DNA from: Dehalococcoidales bacterium
GTDB taxonomy: Bacteria > Chloroflexota > Dehalococcoidia > Dehalococcoidales > UBA2162
NCBI GenBank assembly: GCA_020343555.1
Contig: CP070800.1
Span: forward strand, 1,473,800 to 1,485,708
Length of the DNA: 11,909 nt
Reading direction: 5' to 3'
Shown here piece by piece: positions 1 to 7,034 of this stretch; the stretch's first letter is position 1, and every line of letters starts with the position of its first letter. The translations under genes were made by a program, and so were the position numbers. The notes beneath the pieces are model-generated. The model ran no database searches, had not been told where the DNA came from, and saw only the letters and a list, made by a program, of their open reading frames with translations.

Positions 1-141
1 GTATCGCCCAACGAGGCGGTCGTAACCGCCATGCTGTCGCGATATTTCAAACGGATAAATTCTCACGTCAGTAACATAGCTTCAGGAATCGTCTATCCGT
101 TGAAGGAGATCGACTTCGTAAGGGGAGATATCCTGGAGTAG
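1..141 (+). CDS. PhoU-like protein, C-terminal fragment
   Basis: Frame 1 is open from the window edge to a TAG at 139-141 and gives the last 46 residues of a protein. The stretch RYFKRINSHVSNIA resembles the helical repeat of PhoU, where the usual form is close to RYLERIGDHATNIAE: aromatic/basic residues, then R-I, H and N-I in the same spacing. PhoU-family proteins are three-helix-bundle regulators of phosphate uptake and PhoR signalling. The acidic metal-binding positions of the classic repeat (ER.GDH) read KR.NSH here, so metal binding by this repeat is doubtful. The gene starts outside the window. It could also be a different helical protein, because only one repeat is visible. It ends about 95 nt before cinA and probably belongs to an upstream transcription unit. 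Confidence 0.5.
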   Translation, partial: VSPNEAVVTAMLSRYFKRINSHVSNIASGIVYPLKEIDFVRGDILE

Positions 142-194
142 CCTGATATATAACCAATCGAACTATTGGATGATTATTTTGGGATTTTAGCTTA

Positions 195-239
195 CAAGTG
201 TTAAACTAATTGTAAATAAATTCGGATGGTAAACACTTG
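195..239 (+). promoter_or_regulatory. Inverted repeat enclosing the cinA ribosome binding site
   Basis: CAAGTGTT at 195-202 is exactly complementary to AACACTTG at 232-239. The second arm includes the TTG start codon of cinA (237-239). The 29-nt loop holds the only plausible Shine-Dalgarno, GGATGG at 224-229. In mRNA this would be an 8-bp stem burying the start codon. It is either a translational control hairpin or chance; the repeat itself is certain, its role is inferred. Confidence 0.3.
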
Positions 240-1439
240 AAAGCAGAAATCATTTCAATAGGTACGGAAATTCTTCTTGGCGAGATTACCGATACTAATG
301 CTACCTATATTGCTAGTCGGCTGCCATTCCTGGGTATAGACCTGTACTGGATTTCCCAGGTTGGTGATAATAAAGCCCGTATTATTGAGATACTTCAACG
401 TGCCTGGAACCGTTCGGATATTATCTTCATTACCGGTGGTCTCGGTCCTACAGCGGATGATGTTACCCGTGAATCTATTGCCGAGATGCTGGGTGAAGAG
501 ATGAATATCGATCCTGACCTGGAAAAAGCGCTCCGTAACAGGTTCGGTCGTTACGGTTTCGATATGCCCTTGAGTAATCTCAAGCAGGCAACTATCATTC
601 CGTCGGCTCAATCTATACCAAATCCGGCAGGTACAGCTCCAGGCTGGTGGGTTGAAAAAGACGGACATACTCTCGTCACTATGCCGGGTCCTCCGAGAGA
701 ATTAAACGTCGTGTGGCAGGAAACTGTTCAACCACGGCTTGAAGAACGCGCCGAATCAGTGCTTGTTACCAGGACCTTTAAAACATTCGGTTATTCTGAA
801 GGTGGTGCCGGAGAGATGGTTGCTGATATGCTCACTGCTTCAAATCCGACGCTTGGTATCTATGCAAAATACGATGGCATTCACTTACGACTCGCAGCTA
901 AAGCTGAATCTGTTGAAAAGGCTGAGAAGATGCTGGTCCAAAGTGAAACTCGCATCAGGGAGATAATGGCAGGTCATATCTGGGGAATGGATAACGATAC
1001 TCTTGAGACTATTGTGGGCAGTCTTTTAATCGAAAAAGGATCGACATTAGCGGTTATGGAAGATTCTCATGGAGGGTCTCTTACCCCTGCCTTGAATGAT
1101 ATACCGGGAAGTGAAAGATTTTTTAAGGGAGGTCTTCTGGCCGGGAATACTTCTGCGATGACAGCTTTCGGCGTAAGTCCAGATATTGCCAATAACGAAA
1201 CTGGAGAGGAACTAGCCTGTGCCATGGCTGAATCAGCAAGGAATATCCTGGAAGCTGATATCGGAATCGGTACTACGGGAACAGATGAAGTGACAAGGGA
1301 TAATCCCATGGGTACAACGTATATCGGAATCGCCGATGTTTTGGGGAGCAGGGCTGTCAGCAGACCTCGAAGGCGACAATATGTGACTGCTACGATACTT
1401 TTCGAACTGCGAGAGTCACTGCTGAACAGATCTGGCTAG
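237..1439 (+). CDS. cinA: CinA-family protein with degenerate amidase domain
   Basis: This 400-residue protein has the two-domain CinA layout. The N-terminal domain (about 1-170, COG1058/MoCF-like fold, linked in the family to ADP-ribose pyrophosphatase activity) is well preserved: GTEILLGEITDTNATYIA at 9-26, FITGGLGPTADDVTRE from about 64, and MPGPPRE near 150. The C-terminal domain (about 260-395) corresponds to PncC, which deamidates nicotinamide mononucleotide in pyridine nucleotide salvage. There the usual ESCTGG is EDSHGG (275-280), the usual SNEAK lysine is Met308, and the TG.AGP.GG loop is TGTDEV (347-352). The fold is probably kept and the amidase activity lost. The start is TTG with GGATGG 7 nt upstream; the first residues (KAEIISIGTEIL) match the family N-terminus, so no extension is needed. 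The M50 gene follows after 6 nt. Confidence 0.9.
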   Translation: MKAEIISIGTEILLGEITDTNATYIASRLPFLGIDLYWISQVGDNKARIIEILQRAWNRSDIIFITGGLGPTADDVTRESIAEMLGEEMNIDPDLEKALRNRFGRYGFDMPLSNLKQATIIPSAQSIPNPAGTAPGWWVEKDGHTLVTMPGPPRELNVVWQETVQPRLEERAESVLVTRTFKTFGYSEGGAGEMVADMLTASNPTLGIYAKYDGIHLRLAAKAESVEKAEKMLVQSETRIREIMAGHIWGMDNDTLETIVGSLLIEKGSTLAVMEDSHGGSLTPALNDIPGSERFFKGGLLAGNTSAMTAFGVSPDIANNETGEELACAMAESARNILEADIGIGTTGTDEVTRDNPMGTTYIGIADVLGSRAVSRPRRRQYVTATILFELRESLLNRSG

Positions 1440-1445
1440 GCAACC

Positions 1446-2234
1446 GTGATGAACAGAACCTTCTACATAGGTAGACTTTTCGGCATAGAATTCAGGCTTC
1501 ACTTCACCTGGTTTATCATATTTTTCCTGGTAGTCCTGCTACTTGTGGAACCGCACTATGACCGATGGTTGTACTGGCTGCTCGGGATTGGTACAAGCCT
1601 GCTGTTTTTTGCGTCCGTACTTGCCCATGAACTAGCACACAGCCTGGTCGGAAGAGCGAACGGAATCCCGATATCGAATATTACCTTGTTTATCTTCGGC
1701 GGCATAGCCGTGATGAAACATGAAGCTGGCAAACCAGGTGCTGAGTTCAAGATGGCTATTGCCGGACCATTATGCAGCCTGGTTATCGGTGGAATATTTG
1801 GTTCGTTGCTTTTAATTCCGGCAGTAACCGGTTCGGTAGCAGTGATGATAAGATGGCTGGCTATAATCAACGGAATCCTGGCTGTATTTAATTTAATTCC
1901 CGGATTCCCACTTGACGGCGGACGCGTTTTACGGTCGGTGTTATGGAGAGCTACCGGAAGCTACCTCATTGCCAGTCGAATTGCTACCTTGATTGGGCAG
2001 GGATTCGGATACCTGATGATATTAACTGGTGTTCTAGTAATAATAATCCGCCCGTTTGATATGACGTGGTTTGACGGACTCTGGATAGCTTTCATAGGAT
2101 GGTTTCTTTCAAGCAGTGCTTCGGGCAGCTATCGTCAGATTATCAGACAGGAAAGGACCCAGCCTTCAAATGATATTGAGTTGCCATCTGACGATTATAC
2201 GGTACTGCCCCGTGAAGGTGGGAAAAAGGACTGA
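1446..2234 (+). CDS. M50-family membrane metalloprotease (site-2 protease type)
   Basis: This 262-residue integral membrane protein carries the M50 zinc protease signature. HELAH at 61-65 supplies two zinc-binding histidines and the catalytic glutamate. NLIPGFPLDGGR at 149-160 carries the third zinc ligand, Asp157. Hydrophobic segments near 18-34, 44-60, 103-125, 131-150 and 175-220 fit about six transmembrane helices. Site-2 proteases cut membrane-anchored substrates within the bilayer. Many members of this subgroup carry C-terminal CBS domains; this one ends with only a short charged tail, so it is the minimal form. The start is GTG at 1446; ATG at 1449 is an equally possible start, with AGG at 1438-1440 as a weak Shine-Dalgarno for either. 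Its TGA overlaps the ATG of the next gene by one base (TGATG), implying coupled translation. The substrate is unknown. Confidence 0.88.
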   Translation: MMNRTFYIGRLFGIEFRLHFTWFIIFFLVVLLLVEPHYDRWLYWLLGIGTSLLFFASVLAHELAHSLVGRANGIPISNITLFIFGGIAVMKHEAGKPGAEFKMAIAGPLCSLVIGGIFGSLLLIPAVTGSVAVMIRWLAIINGILAVFNLIPGFPLDGGRVLRSVLWRATGSYLIASRIATLIGQGFGYLMILTGVLVIIIRPFDMTWFDGLWIAFIGWFLSSSASGSYRQIIRQERTQPSNDIELPSDDYTVLPREGGKKD

Positions 2235-2818
2235 TGCTGCTTTTCGGGCATGTTGGTATAACGGCAGCGGCAGCAATATTAACCGATGCTGCATTCCCAC
2301 TTGAGATAGTACGGGATCATCAATTTGGATTGAGGTACCGATTAGCGTCGGTAGTGAGTAAGATAAGAGACAGAACAGGAAAACTGGATTATCGGATGAT
2401 CATTATTGGTTCCATGCTTCCGGATATCATCGATAAACCGCTTTTCATCCTTTTCAATCAAAGTGAATTATTTACCGGTCGCAGTCATGCCCATACGTTA
2501 CTCTTCGCTTTATTGTTACTGTCCGGCGGATTATTGAGCAGGAAATCCTGGTTACTTACTCTTGCTCTGGCGAATCTATTCCATCTCGTACTGGACTCTA
2601 TGTGGGGTACTCCGGAAACATTATTCTGGCCGTTTTTAGGTAGATTTAGCCCGTATGAAGCCGAAGGATGGTTTACTGATCTCTGGTATAACCTGACGCA
2701 TTTACCGGAGATATATGTACCGGAAATAATTGGGTTGATAGTTACCTTTTTTCTGGCTTATAAAATAATAAAGGTTGGAGGATTAAACAAGTTCATGAAG
2801 CAGGGTCTCATTAGTTAG
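2234..2818 (+). CDS. DUF457/YdjM-like membrane-bound putative metal-dependent hydrolase
   Basis: This 194-residue membrane protein has the scattered His/Asp pattern of the YdjM (LexA-binding, inner-membrane putative hydrolase; DUF457) family. The pattern is His6 in FGH near the start, GSMLPDIID at 59-67, RSHAH at 83-87, and FHLVLDSMW around 116-124 with His117 and Asp121. Hydrophobic segments surround these motifs, placing the presumed metal site at the membrane. The biochemical role of the family is not established; the hydrolase name rests on the putative metal ligands. The ATG overlaps the preceding protease stop codon by one base, so the two are probably made together. Overlap with a zinc protease gene makes a shared envelope function possible, but that is inference. 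Confidence 0.72.
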   Translation: MLLFGHVGITAAAAILTDAAFPLEIVRDHQFGLRYRLASVVSKIRDRTGKLDYRMIIIGSMLPDIIDKPLFILFNQSELFTGRSHAHTLLFALLLLSGGLLSRKSWLLTLALANLFHLVLDSMWGTPETLFWPFLGRFSPYEAEGWFTDLWYNLTHLPEIYVPEIIGLIVTFFLAYKIIKVGGLNKFMKQGLIS

Positions 2819-2851
2819 CAACACCTGGTTGTTGACCACAGGAGGTAAAGG

Positions 2852-4036
2852 TTGTACGACGTTGCGGTAATAGGTGCCGGCCCGGCAGGGAGCAGGATAG
2901 CCTGTAAACTCGCCGAATATGGTTATCGCGTGGTTGTTATTGAAAAGAAGAAGGATCTTAGCGAACCTGTCTGCTGTACAGGAATCGTCAGCAGAGAATG
3001 CGTTAGAGATTTTTACCTGCCGCAAAGAATAATATACAGAGAAGCAAACAGTGCTACTGTGTATTCTCCTTCAAACAAAATACTTCAAGTGAGAAGGACA
3101 GAACCTCAGGCCTGTATAGTCCACCGTTCAGCTTTGAATGTTTATCTGTCTGAACGGGCAATGGAACAAGGTGTCGAATATATTCTCAACGGGGACGTTT
3201 CCAGAATAACGAGGAAACCGGATAGGGTAGTGGTTGAAACAGATCCGGTGAGATCGACGAATATGTTACTGGAGTCCCGGGTTGCAGTTGTTGCTTCCGG
3301 ATTCGGTTCAAACCTTACCGAACAGGTTGGCTTGAAAACAGTCGGTGATTTTGCCATGGGAGTACAGGCGGAGGTAGAAACCGACGGAGTAGAAGAGGTC
3401 GAAGTCTTTACCGGTAAGAGCCTGGCACCGGGCTTTTTTGCCTGGCTGGTACCCACCTTAAAGGGTCGGGGATTGGCGGGACTGATATCTCGTCGTAGAA
3501 CAGGATTTTACATGAAGAAATTTATATCATTACTGGCTGAGCAAAGAAAAATTATTCCTGGAAATCGCGACATACGTTTTGCAGGGCTTGCTTTGAACAT
3601 GTTGACCCGGACAAGTTCGGATCGAGTACTTGTCGTGGGAAGTGCGGCAGGCCAGGTGAAACCTGCTACCGGCGGAGGTGTATATTACGGCATGATATGT
3701 GCCGATATTGCTGCCGACAATTTGCATCAGGCACTGAAAAGTGATAATCTGACTGCTGGGAGTCTGTCATCATATGACAGGCAATGGAAGAAGGTGCTGG
3801 GACGGGAGATCAGAACCGGCCACTGGGGCCGTAACTTATACGAACGGTTAAGTGATGCCCGGATCGATAAGATATTTGACATAATAACATCCAGCAGCAT
3901 CGATAAAACATTACTTGAGAACGATGATATCAGGTTTGATTCGCATAGTTCGGTTATACTCAAGCTGATTGGACACGAAGCATTATCGAGGACTTTCCGA
4001 GCTGTAAAGATGCCTTTTTCATCAGAAAACAAATGA
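2852..4036 (+). CDS. FAD-dependent oxidoreductase, geranylgeranyl reductase family
   Basis: This 394-residue flavoprotein has an N-terminal Rossmann dinucleotide-binding motif, VIGAGPAGSRIA (6-17), ending at Glu31 (VVVIEKK). A CCTG motif (41-44) sits where geranylgeranyl reductase-family enzymes carry a conserved Cys/Gly turn. A second FAD-binding motif, VVGSAAGQVKPATGGG, covers 261-276. Family members reduce prenyl double bonds of lipids, quinones or chlorophyll side chains, or act on related polyprenyl substrates; the substrate here cannot be told from sequence. The second FAD motif usually reads GDAAG, and here Ser264 replaces the aspartate that normally contacts the FAD ribityl chain. The start is TTG, chosen because AGGAGGT at 2840-2846 lies 5 nt upstream and because YDVAVIGAG is the expected family N-terminus. 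It is spaced 33 nt from both neighbours in a likely operon. Confidence 0.82.
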   Translation: MYDVAVIGAGPAGSRIACKLAEYGYRVVVIEKKKDLSEPVCCTGIVSRECVRDFYLPQRIIYREANSATVYSPSNKILQVRRTEPQACIVHRSALNVYLSERAMEQGVEYILNGDVSRITRKPDRVVVETDPVRSTNMLLESRVAVVASGFGSNLTEQVGLKTVGDFAMGVQAEVETDGVEEVEVFTGKSLAPGFFAWLVPTLKGRGLAGLISRRRTGFYMKKFISLLAEQRKIIPGNRDIRFAGLALNMLTRTSSDRVLVVGSAAGQVKPATGGGVYYGMICADIAADNLHQALKSDNLTAGSLSSYDRQWKKVLGREIRTGHWGRNLYERLSDARIDKIFDIITSSSIDKTLLENDDIRFDSHSSVILKLIGHEALSRTFRAVKMPFSSENK

Positions 4037-4069
4037 CATTTGTTGCATTAGTATCCCGGAGGTATTTGA

Positions 4070-4870
4070 ATGAGTGACGGCAATCCTAATCTTGGTGAAG
4101 CTGCCAGCATCTTTCTGGCGAGTCTTTCTGCCGAGAAACGAACTGCAAGCCAGCAGGAAGTTTACAAGTTTAATCGATGGTTTGGGCGGGAGCGCTTCTT
4201 TGACAGTATTAAACCTTCGGAAATAGACAATTATTCCGAACGGGTGTCACGTACCGATCCCGGTCATGCAGAGAAACTCGCGCTTGTAAGGGCTTTTCTG
4301 AGTTATGCCAGGAAAAAGGGATGGAGTGAGATCAACCTTGGGACTCACCTGAAAGCCAAAAAAGGAAAGACGCGCTCAACGTCAAAAGGAAGAAAAGAGG
4401 TTATTGAACCCATATCCGTAACGAAAGAAGGATATGAAAAGTTACAGGCTGAATTAGCTTCATTAAATAATCAGCGCCAGGAAGCTATCGAAGAGATGAC
4501 GAAAGCGGCGGCGGATAAAGACTTTCGAGAAAATGCGCCGCTTCATGCGGCCCGGGAAAAACGCGGGATGCTCGAAGGGCGTATCGTTGAGCTGGAAGCG
4601 ACCCTTAAAGCTGCGGAGATAATCGATGAGGAAAACCAGTCATCAGAGGGAGTCGATATAGGTAAAACATTCGTCCTGGCGGATCCTGAAAAAGGGATTG
4701 AAATGCGTTACACGCTTGTTGGTCCCAGGGAAGCGGACCCCGGAAATAGCAGGATATCCAGCGTGTCGCCGATTGGTAAAGCCGTCCTGGGCAAGAAGAA
4801 AGGTGAGATGGTGGAGATCGATGCGCCGGCTGGGAAGCTTAGATATCAGCTCAAGGAAATAGTGGGATAA
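4070..4870 (+). CDS. greA: GreA-type transcription elongation factor with N-terminal SAM-like domain
   Basis: This 266-residue protein is far longer than the usual GreA of about 158. Residues 116-266 form a complete GreA. The coiled-coil begins at SVTKEGYEKLQAELASL, and its tip reads KDFRENAPLHAARE, keeping the two acidic residues (Asp151, Glu154) that in E. coli GreA (Asp41, Glu44) enter the RNA polymerase secondary channel and promote cleavage of backtracked RNA. A C-terminal FKBP-like domain follows, with ISSVSPIGKAVLGKKKGE. Residues about 1-92 resemble the four-helix core-binding (SAM-like) domain of phage/XerC-type tyrosine recombinases (SIFLASLSAEKRTASQQEVYK, then LVRAFLSYARKKGW). A basic linker (95-110, KAKKGKTRSTSKGRKE) joins the two. 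No recombinase catalytic domain is present. The ATG has GGAGGT 7 nt upstream. The N-terminal domain may add nucleic-acid binding. Confidence 0.88.
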   Translation: MSDGNPNLGEAASIFLASLSAEKRTASQQEVYKFNRWFGRERFFDSIKPSEIDNYSERVSRTDPGHAEKLALVRAFLSYARKKGWSEINLGTHLKAKKGKTRSTSKGRKEVIEPISVTKEGYEKLQAELASLNNQRQEAIEEMTKAAADKDFRENAPLHAAREKRGMLEGRIVELEATLKAAEIIDEENQSSEGVDIGKTFVLADPEKGIEMRYTLVGPREADPGNSRISSVSPIGKAVLGKKKGEMVEIDAPAGKLRYQLKEIVG

Positions 4871-4896
4871 CAAATTAATTTTTCTGGTTGAATGAC

Positions 4897-5817
4897 TTAC
4901 TGGACTTTAAGCATTCTGTCTACTGCGTGTTTTGCCTTTATCCTGATATCTTCAGATATAATTATCCGGTTTTCCATGTTTTCCAGCGACCATAACACGG
5001 TTTCGAGAGTGATTAGTTTCATCCGAGGACAGATAGCCTGTTCGGTTGCCGGTATGAATGTTTTACCCGGGTTTTCCTTGCGAAGGCGGTGCAGTAATCC
5101 CATTTCCGTACCGACGATGATCTCGGTAGCGTCCGTTTCCTGTGCAAATCTTGCCATCTGGCCAGTACTGAGTATTTCATCTGCCAGGACTCTTGTCTCG
5201 ACTTTGCACTCGGGGTGGACCATGACTACCGCGTTCGGATGTTCTTCTTTTCTTTTTTGTATATCGGATGGCAGTATCCTGGCATGAGTGGGGCAATAAC
5301 CTGGCCAGAGGATCATTTCTTTACCGGTTTGTTCGGCGGCGTAACTGCCAAGGTACTGGTCGGGGACAAAGATTGTCTCTTCGGCGTCTTTTAATGTTTC
5401 TACGATCTTGACGGCATTGGCTGAAGTGCAGCAGATATCGGATTCGGCTTTTACCTCGGCTGTTGAATTCACGTAACAGATAACTTTCGCTTTCGGATGC
5501 TGTTTCTTAAGTTCTCTCAACTGATCTGCATTTATCATATCGGCCATTGGGCAGCCTGAGTGTAAATCGGGGAGGAGAACTGTCCTGTCAGGATTGAGAA
5601 TGGCAGCGGTTTCAGCCATAAAGTGGACTCCACAGAAGACTATTACATCGGCATTTGTGGTCGCTGCTTTTCTGCTCAATTCCAGAGAATCACCGGCAAA
5701 ATCAGCAATATCCTGTACCTCACCAAGCTGGTAATTGTGGACAAGGAAAAGAGCGTTTCTTTCCCTTTTCAGACTCAATATCTTTTCAATAATCGCGGAA
5801 TTATCGGAACCTATCAA
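4897..5817 (-). CDS. nadA: Quinolinate synthase (NadA)
   Basis: NadA condenses iminoaspartate with dihydroxyacetone phosphate to quinolinate in de novo NAD synthesis, using an oxygen-sensitive [4Fe-4S] cluster. This 306-residue protein shows the three cluster cysteines in their family contexts: Cys89 (HSGCPMADM), Cys175 (PGYCPTH) and Cys263 (AICPRMK). The substrate-site residues His27/Tyr29 (VHNYQ), Ser44 (GDSLELS) and His201/Glu203 (HPEC) are also present. The length is typical and all expected catalytic residues are there, so it should be active. The start is TTG, overlapping the fdhD TGA by 4 nt (TTGA), with GGAGG about 8 nt upstream; this is a strong coupled start. It is the last gene of the mnmA-MOSC-fdhD-nadA cluster. 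The usual partners nadB and nadC are not adjacent. It converges on greA with only 26 nt between them and no clear terminator. Confidence 0.95.
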   Translation of the reverse strand: MIGSDNSAIIEKILSLKRERNALFLVHNYQLGEVQDIADFAGDSLELSRKAATTNADVIVFCGVHFMAETAAILNPDRTVLLPDLHSGCPMADMINADQLRELKKQHPKAKVICYVNSTAEVKAESDICCTSANAVKIVETLKDAEETIFVPDQYLGSYAAEQTGKEMILWPGYCPTHARILPSDIQKRKEEHPNAVVMVHPECKVETRVLADEILSTGQMARFAQETDATEIIVGTEMGLLHRLRKENPGKTFIPATEQAICPRMKLITLETVLWSLENMENRIIISEDIRIKAKHAVDRMLKVQ

Positions 5818-6599
5818 TCGGTTATCCTCCAGTCGTTAGTATAAGCATTTACCCTTTTACCCCGGGCGAATCCAAGCAATGTCATACCTAGTTCGTTGGC
5901 AAGCCTGATCCCCAGATTGGTTGGAGCCGACTTGGATATTATTATCGGGATATTCCTTCTTGATACCTTGAGAAGTATCTCCGACGAAACACGTCCGCTT
6001 GTAACTACCACCCGATCGTCAGTCGGGATATCCTCTATTACGCATTCGCCGAAAATCTTGTCGATGGCATTGTGCCTGCCGATGTCTTCCATGAACACGA
6101 GGATGTTGTTCGTATCGCAGAGGGCAGCGCTGTGAACGCCGCCGGTTTCTCTGAAAACTTCCGATTTCTGCTGAAATTCCTTCATCAGGGTCAGTACCTC
6201 TCCGGTGGATATCTTCGTGTCAGATTGTATCTGCTCCCGGTTTTCGGCGTCCGCAGCGTGGTAGAATGAAGCTCCTCTTCCGCAACCGGAGGTTATCATT
6301 CTCTTGAACAGGAACTCGTTATCAAAATCCTTTTCTTCTTTCGTGTTTACCCTGACGATACCCCGGTTTTCATCAACCAGTACGTTCTTTATTTCATCCT
6401 TACTTTCAAGTAAACCTTCTGAGAAAAGAAATCCTACGGCTAGATAATCCAGATTCTTGGGAGAGCACAACATCGTAACAAGTTCGTCGTTGTTCAGAAT
6501 TATCGTAATTGGAAACTCCTTCACAACAATGTCCTCGATACTCTCTCTGCCCTCTTCCGTAAGTCGAAGGATATTGATTTTTTCGATATCTGAGTCCAT
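5814..6599 (-). CDS. fdhD: Formate dehydrogenase accessory sulfurtransferase FdhD
   Basis: FdhD carries sulfur from a cysteine desulfurase (IscS in E. coli) to the molybdenum/tungsten bis-PGD cofactor of formate dehydrogenase, which is inactive without it. This 261-residue protein has the family signatures: VGFLFSEGLL (55-64), SGCGRG (104-109), GGVHSAAL (153-160), EDIGRHNAIDKIFG (171-184), SGRVSSEIL (191-199) and the C-terminal SAPTNLGIRLANELGMTLLGFARG. The E. coli protein carries sulfur on a C-x-x-C pair; here only Cys106 is present in that loop, a single-cysteine variant. It begins directly after the MOSC stop codon (TAAATG), with AAAGGT about 8 nt upstream, and its TGA overlaps the nadA start by 4 nt. 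A formate dehydrogenase must be encoded elsewhere if the protein has its usual client. Confidence 0.93.
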   Translation of the reverse strand: MDSDIEKINILRLTEEGRESIEDIVVKEFPITIILNNDELVTMLCSPKNLDYLAVGFLFSEGLLESKDEIKNVLVDENRGIVRVNTKEEKDFDNEFLFKRMITSGCGRGASFYHAADAENREQIQSDTKISTGEVLTLMKEFQQKSEVFRETGGVHSAALCDTNNILVFMEDIGRHNAIDKIFGECVIEDIPTDDRVVVTSGRVSSEILLKVSRRNIPIIISKSAPTNLGIRLANELGMTLLGFARGKRVNAYTNDWRITD

Positions 6600-7034
6600 T
6601 TATAAGACCTTTATCTCATCTCCTGTTTTGACCGTTCCTCCTTGAATGACCCTGGTGAATACACCTTCTTCAGGCATTATACATTGTCCGACGGCACGAT
6701 AGATAGCGCATTTCGTATGGCATTCCTTGCCGATTTGGGTTATCTCAAGTTTAACCTCATCTCCTACTGAAACCTTAGTACCTACGGGGAGAGAAACCAG
6801 GTTCATACCTTCCGTGGTAAGATTTTCCGCGAAATCACCGGGACCGACATCCAGTCCCAGTTCTTTCATTTTTTCGATACTCTCGATTGCCATCAGACTT
6901 ACCTGCCGGTGACTGTTTGAATCAGCATGGGCGTCATCATCCATACCGTAATCCTGAAGGAAGTAACCTTCCTTTACGTCATCTTTCCTGATACCCTTTT
7001 TCTTACTCTTGCATACTGCCAGTATCTTTGCCAT
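6600..7034 (-). CDS. Standalone MOSC domain protein
   Basis: This 144-residue protein consists of a single MOSC (Mo cofactor sulfurase C-terminal-like) domain. Visible family motifs are GDFAENLTTEG (66-76), a beta-rich VGTKVSVGDEVKLEITQIG (84-102), and the cysteine cluster GKECHTKCAIYRAVGQC (102-118), followed by MPEEGVFTRV. MOSC domains are thought to bind or carry sulfur for molybdenum cofactor enzymes; Cys105, Cys109 and Cys118 are candidate carriers. Stand-alone small MOSC proteins often sit beside molybdenum cofactor genes. Its position immediately upstream of fdhD (stop and start abutting, TAAATG) and immediately downstream of mnmA (also TAAATG) suggests a sulfur-transfer role in the same pathway. 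A Shine-Dalgarno-like AGGGGA lies in the end of mnmA. The precise client is unknown. Confidence 0.85.
   Translation of the reverse strand: MAKILAVCKSKKKGIRKDDVKEGYFLQDYGMDDDAHADSNSHRQVSLMAIESIEKMKELGLDVGPGDFAENLTTEGMNLVSLPVGTKVSVGDEVKLEITQIGKECHTKCAIYRAVGQCIMPEEGVFTRVIQGGTVKTGDEIKVL

Noticed and set aside
154..180. Possible terminator after the PhoU-like gene (CCAAT/ATTGG stem)
   Set aside because: Only five A/T-rich base pairs, with no continuous T run directly after the stem.
255..668. 137-residue open frame antisense to cinA
   Set aside because: It is a shadow of the well-supported cinA coding frame; it has no recognisable motif and no ribosome binding site.
4034..4036. TGA ending the reductase gene read as selenocysteine
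   Set aside because: The frame meets TAG after only four further codons, the protein is already complete, and there is no suitable hairpin.
4070..4390. Integrase-like N-terminus as a sign of a mobile element
   Set aside because: No tyrosine recombinase catalytic domain, attachment repeats or tRNA are nearby, and the reading frame runs without interruption into GreA. It is a domain fusion.
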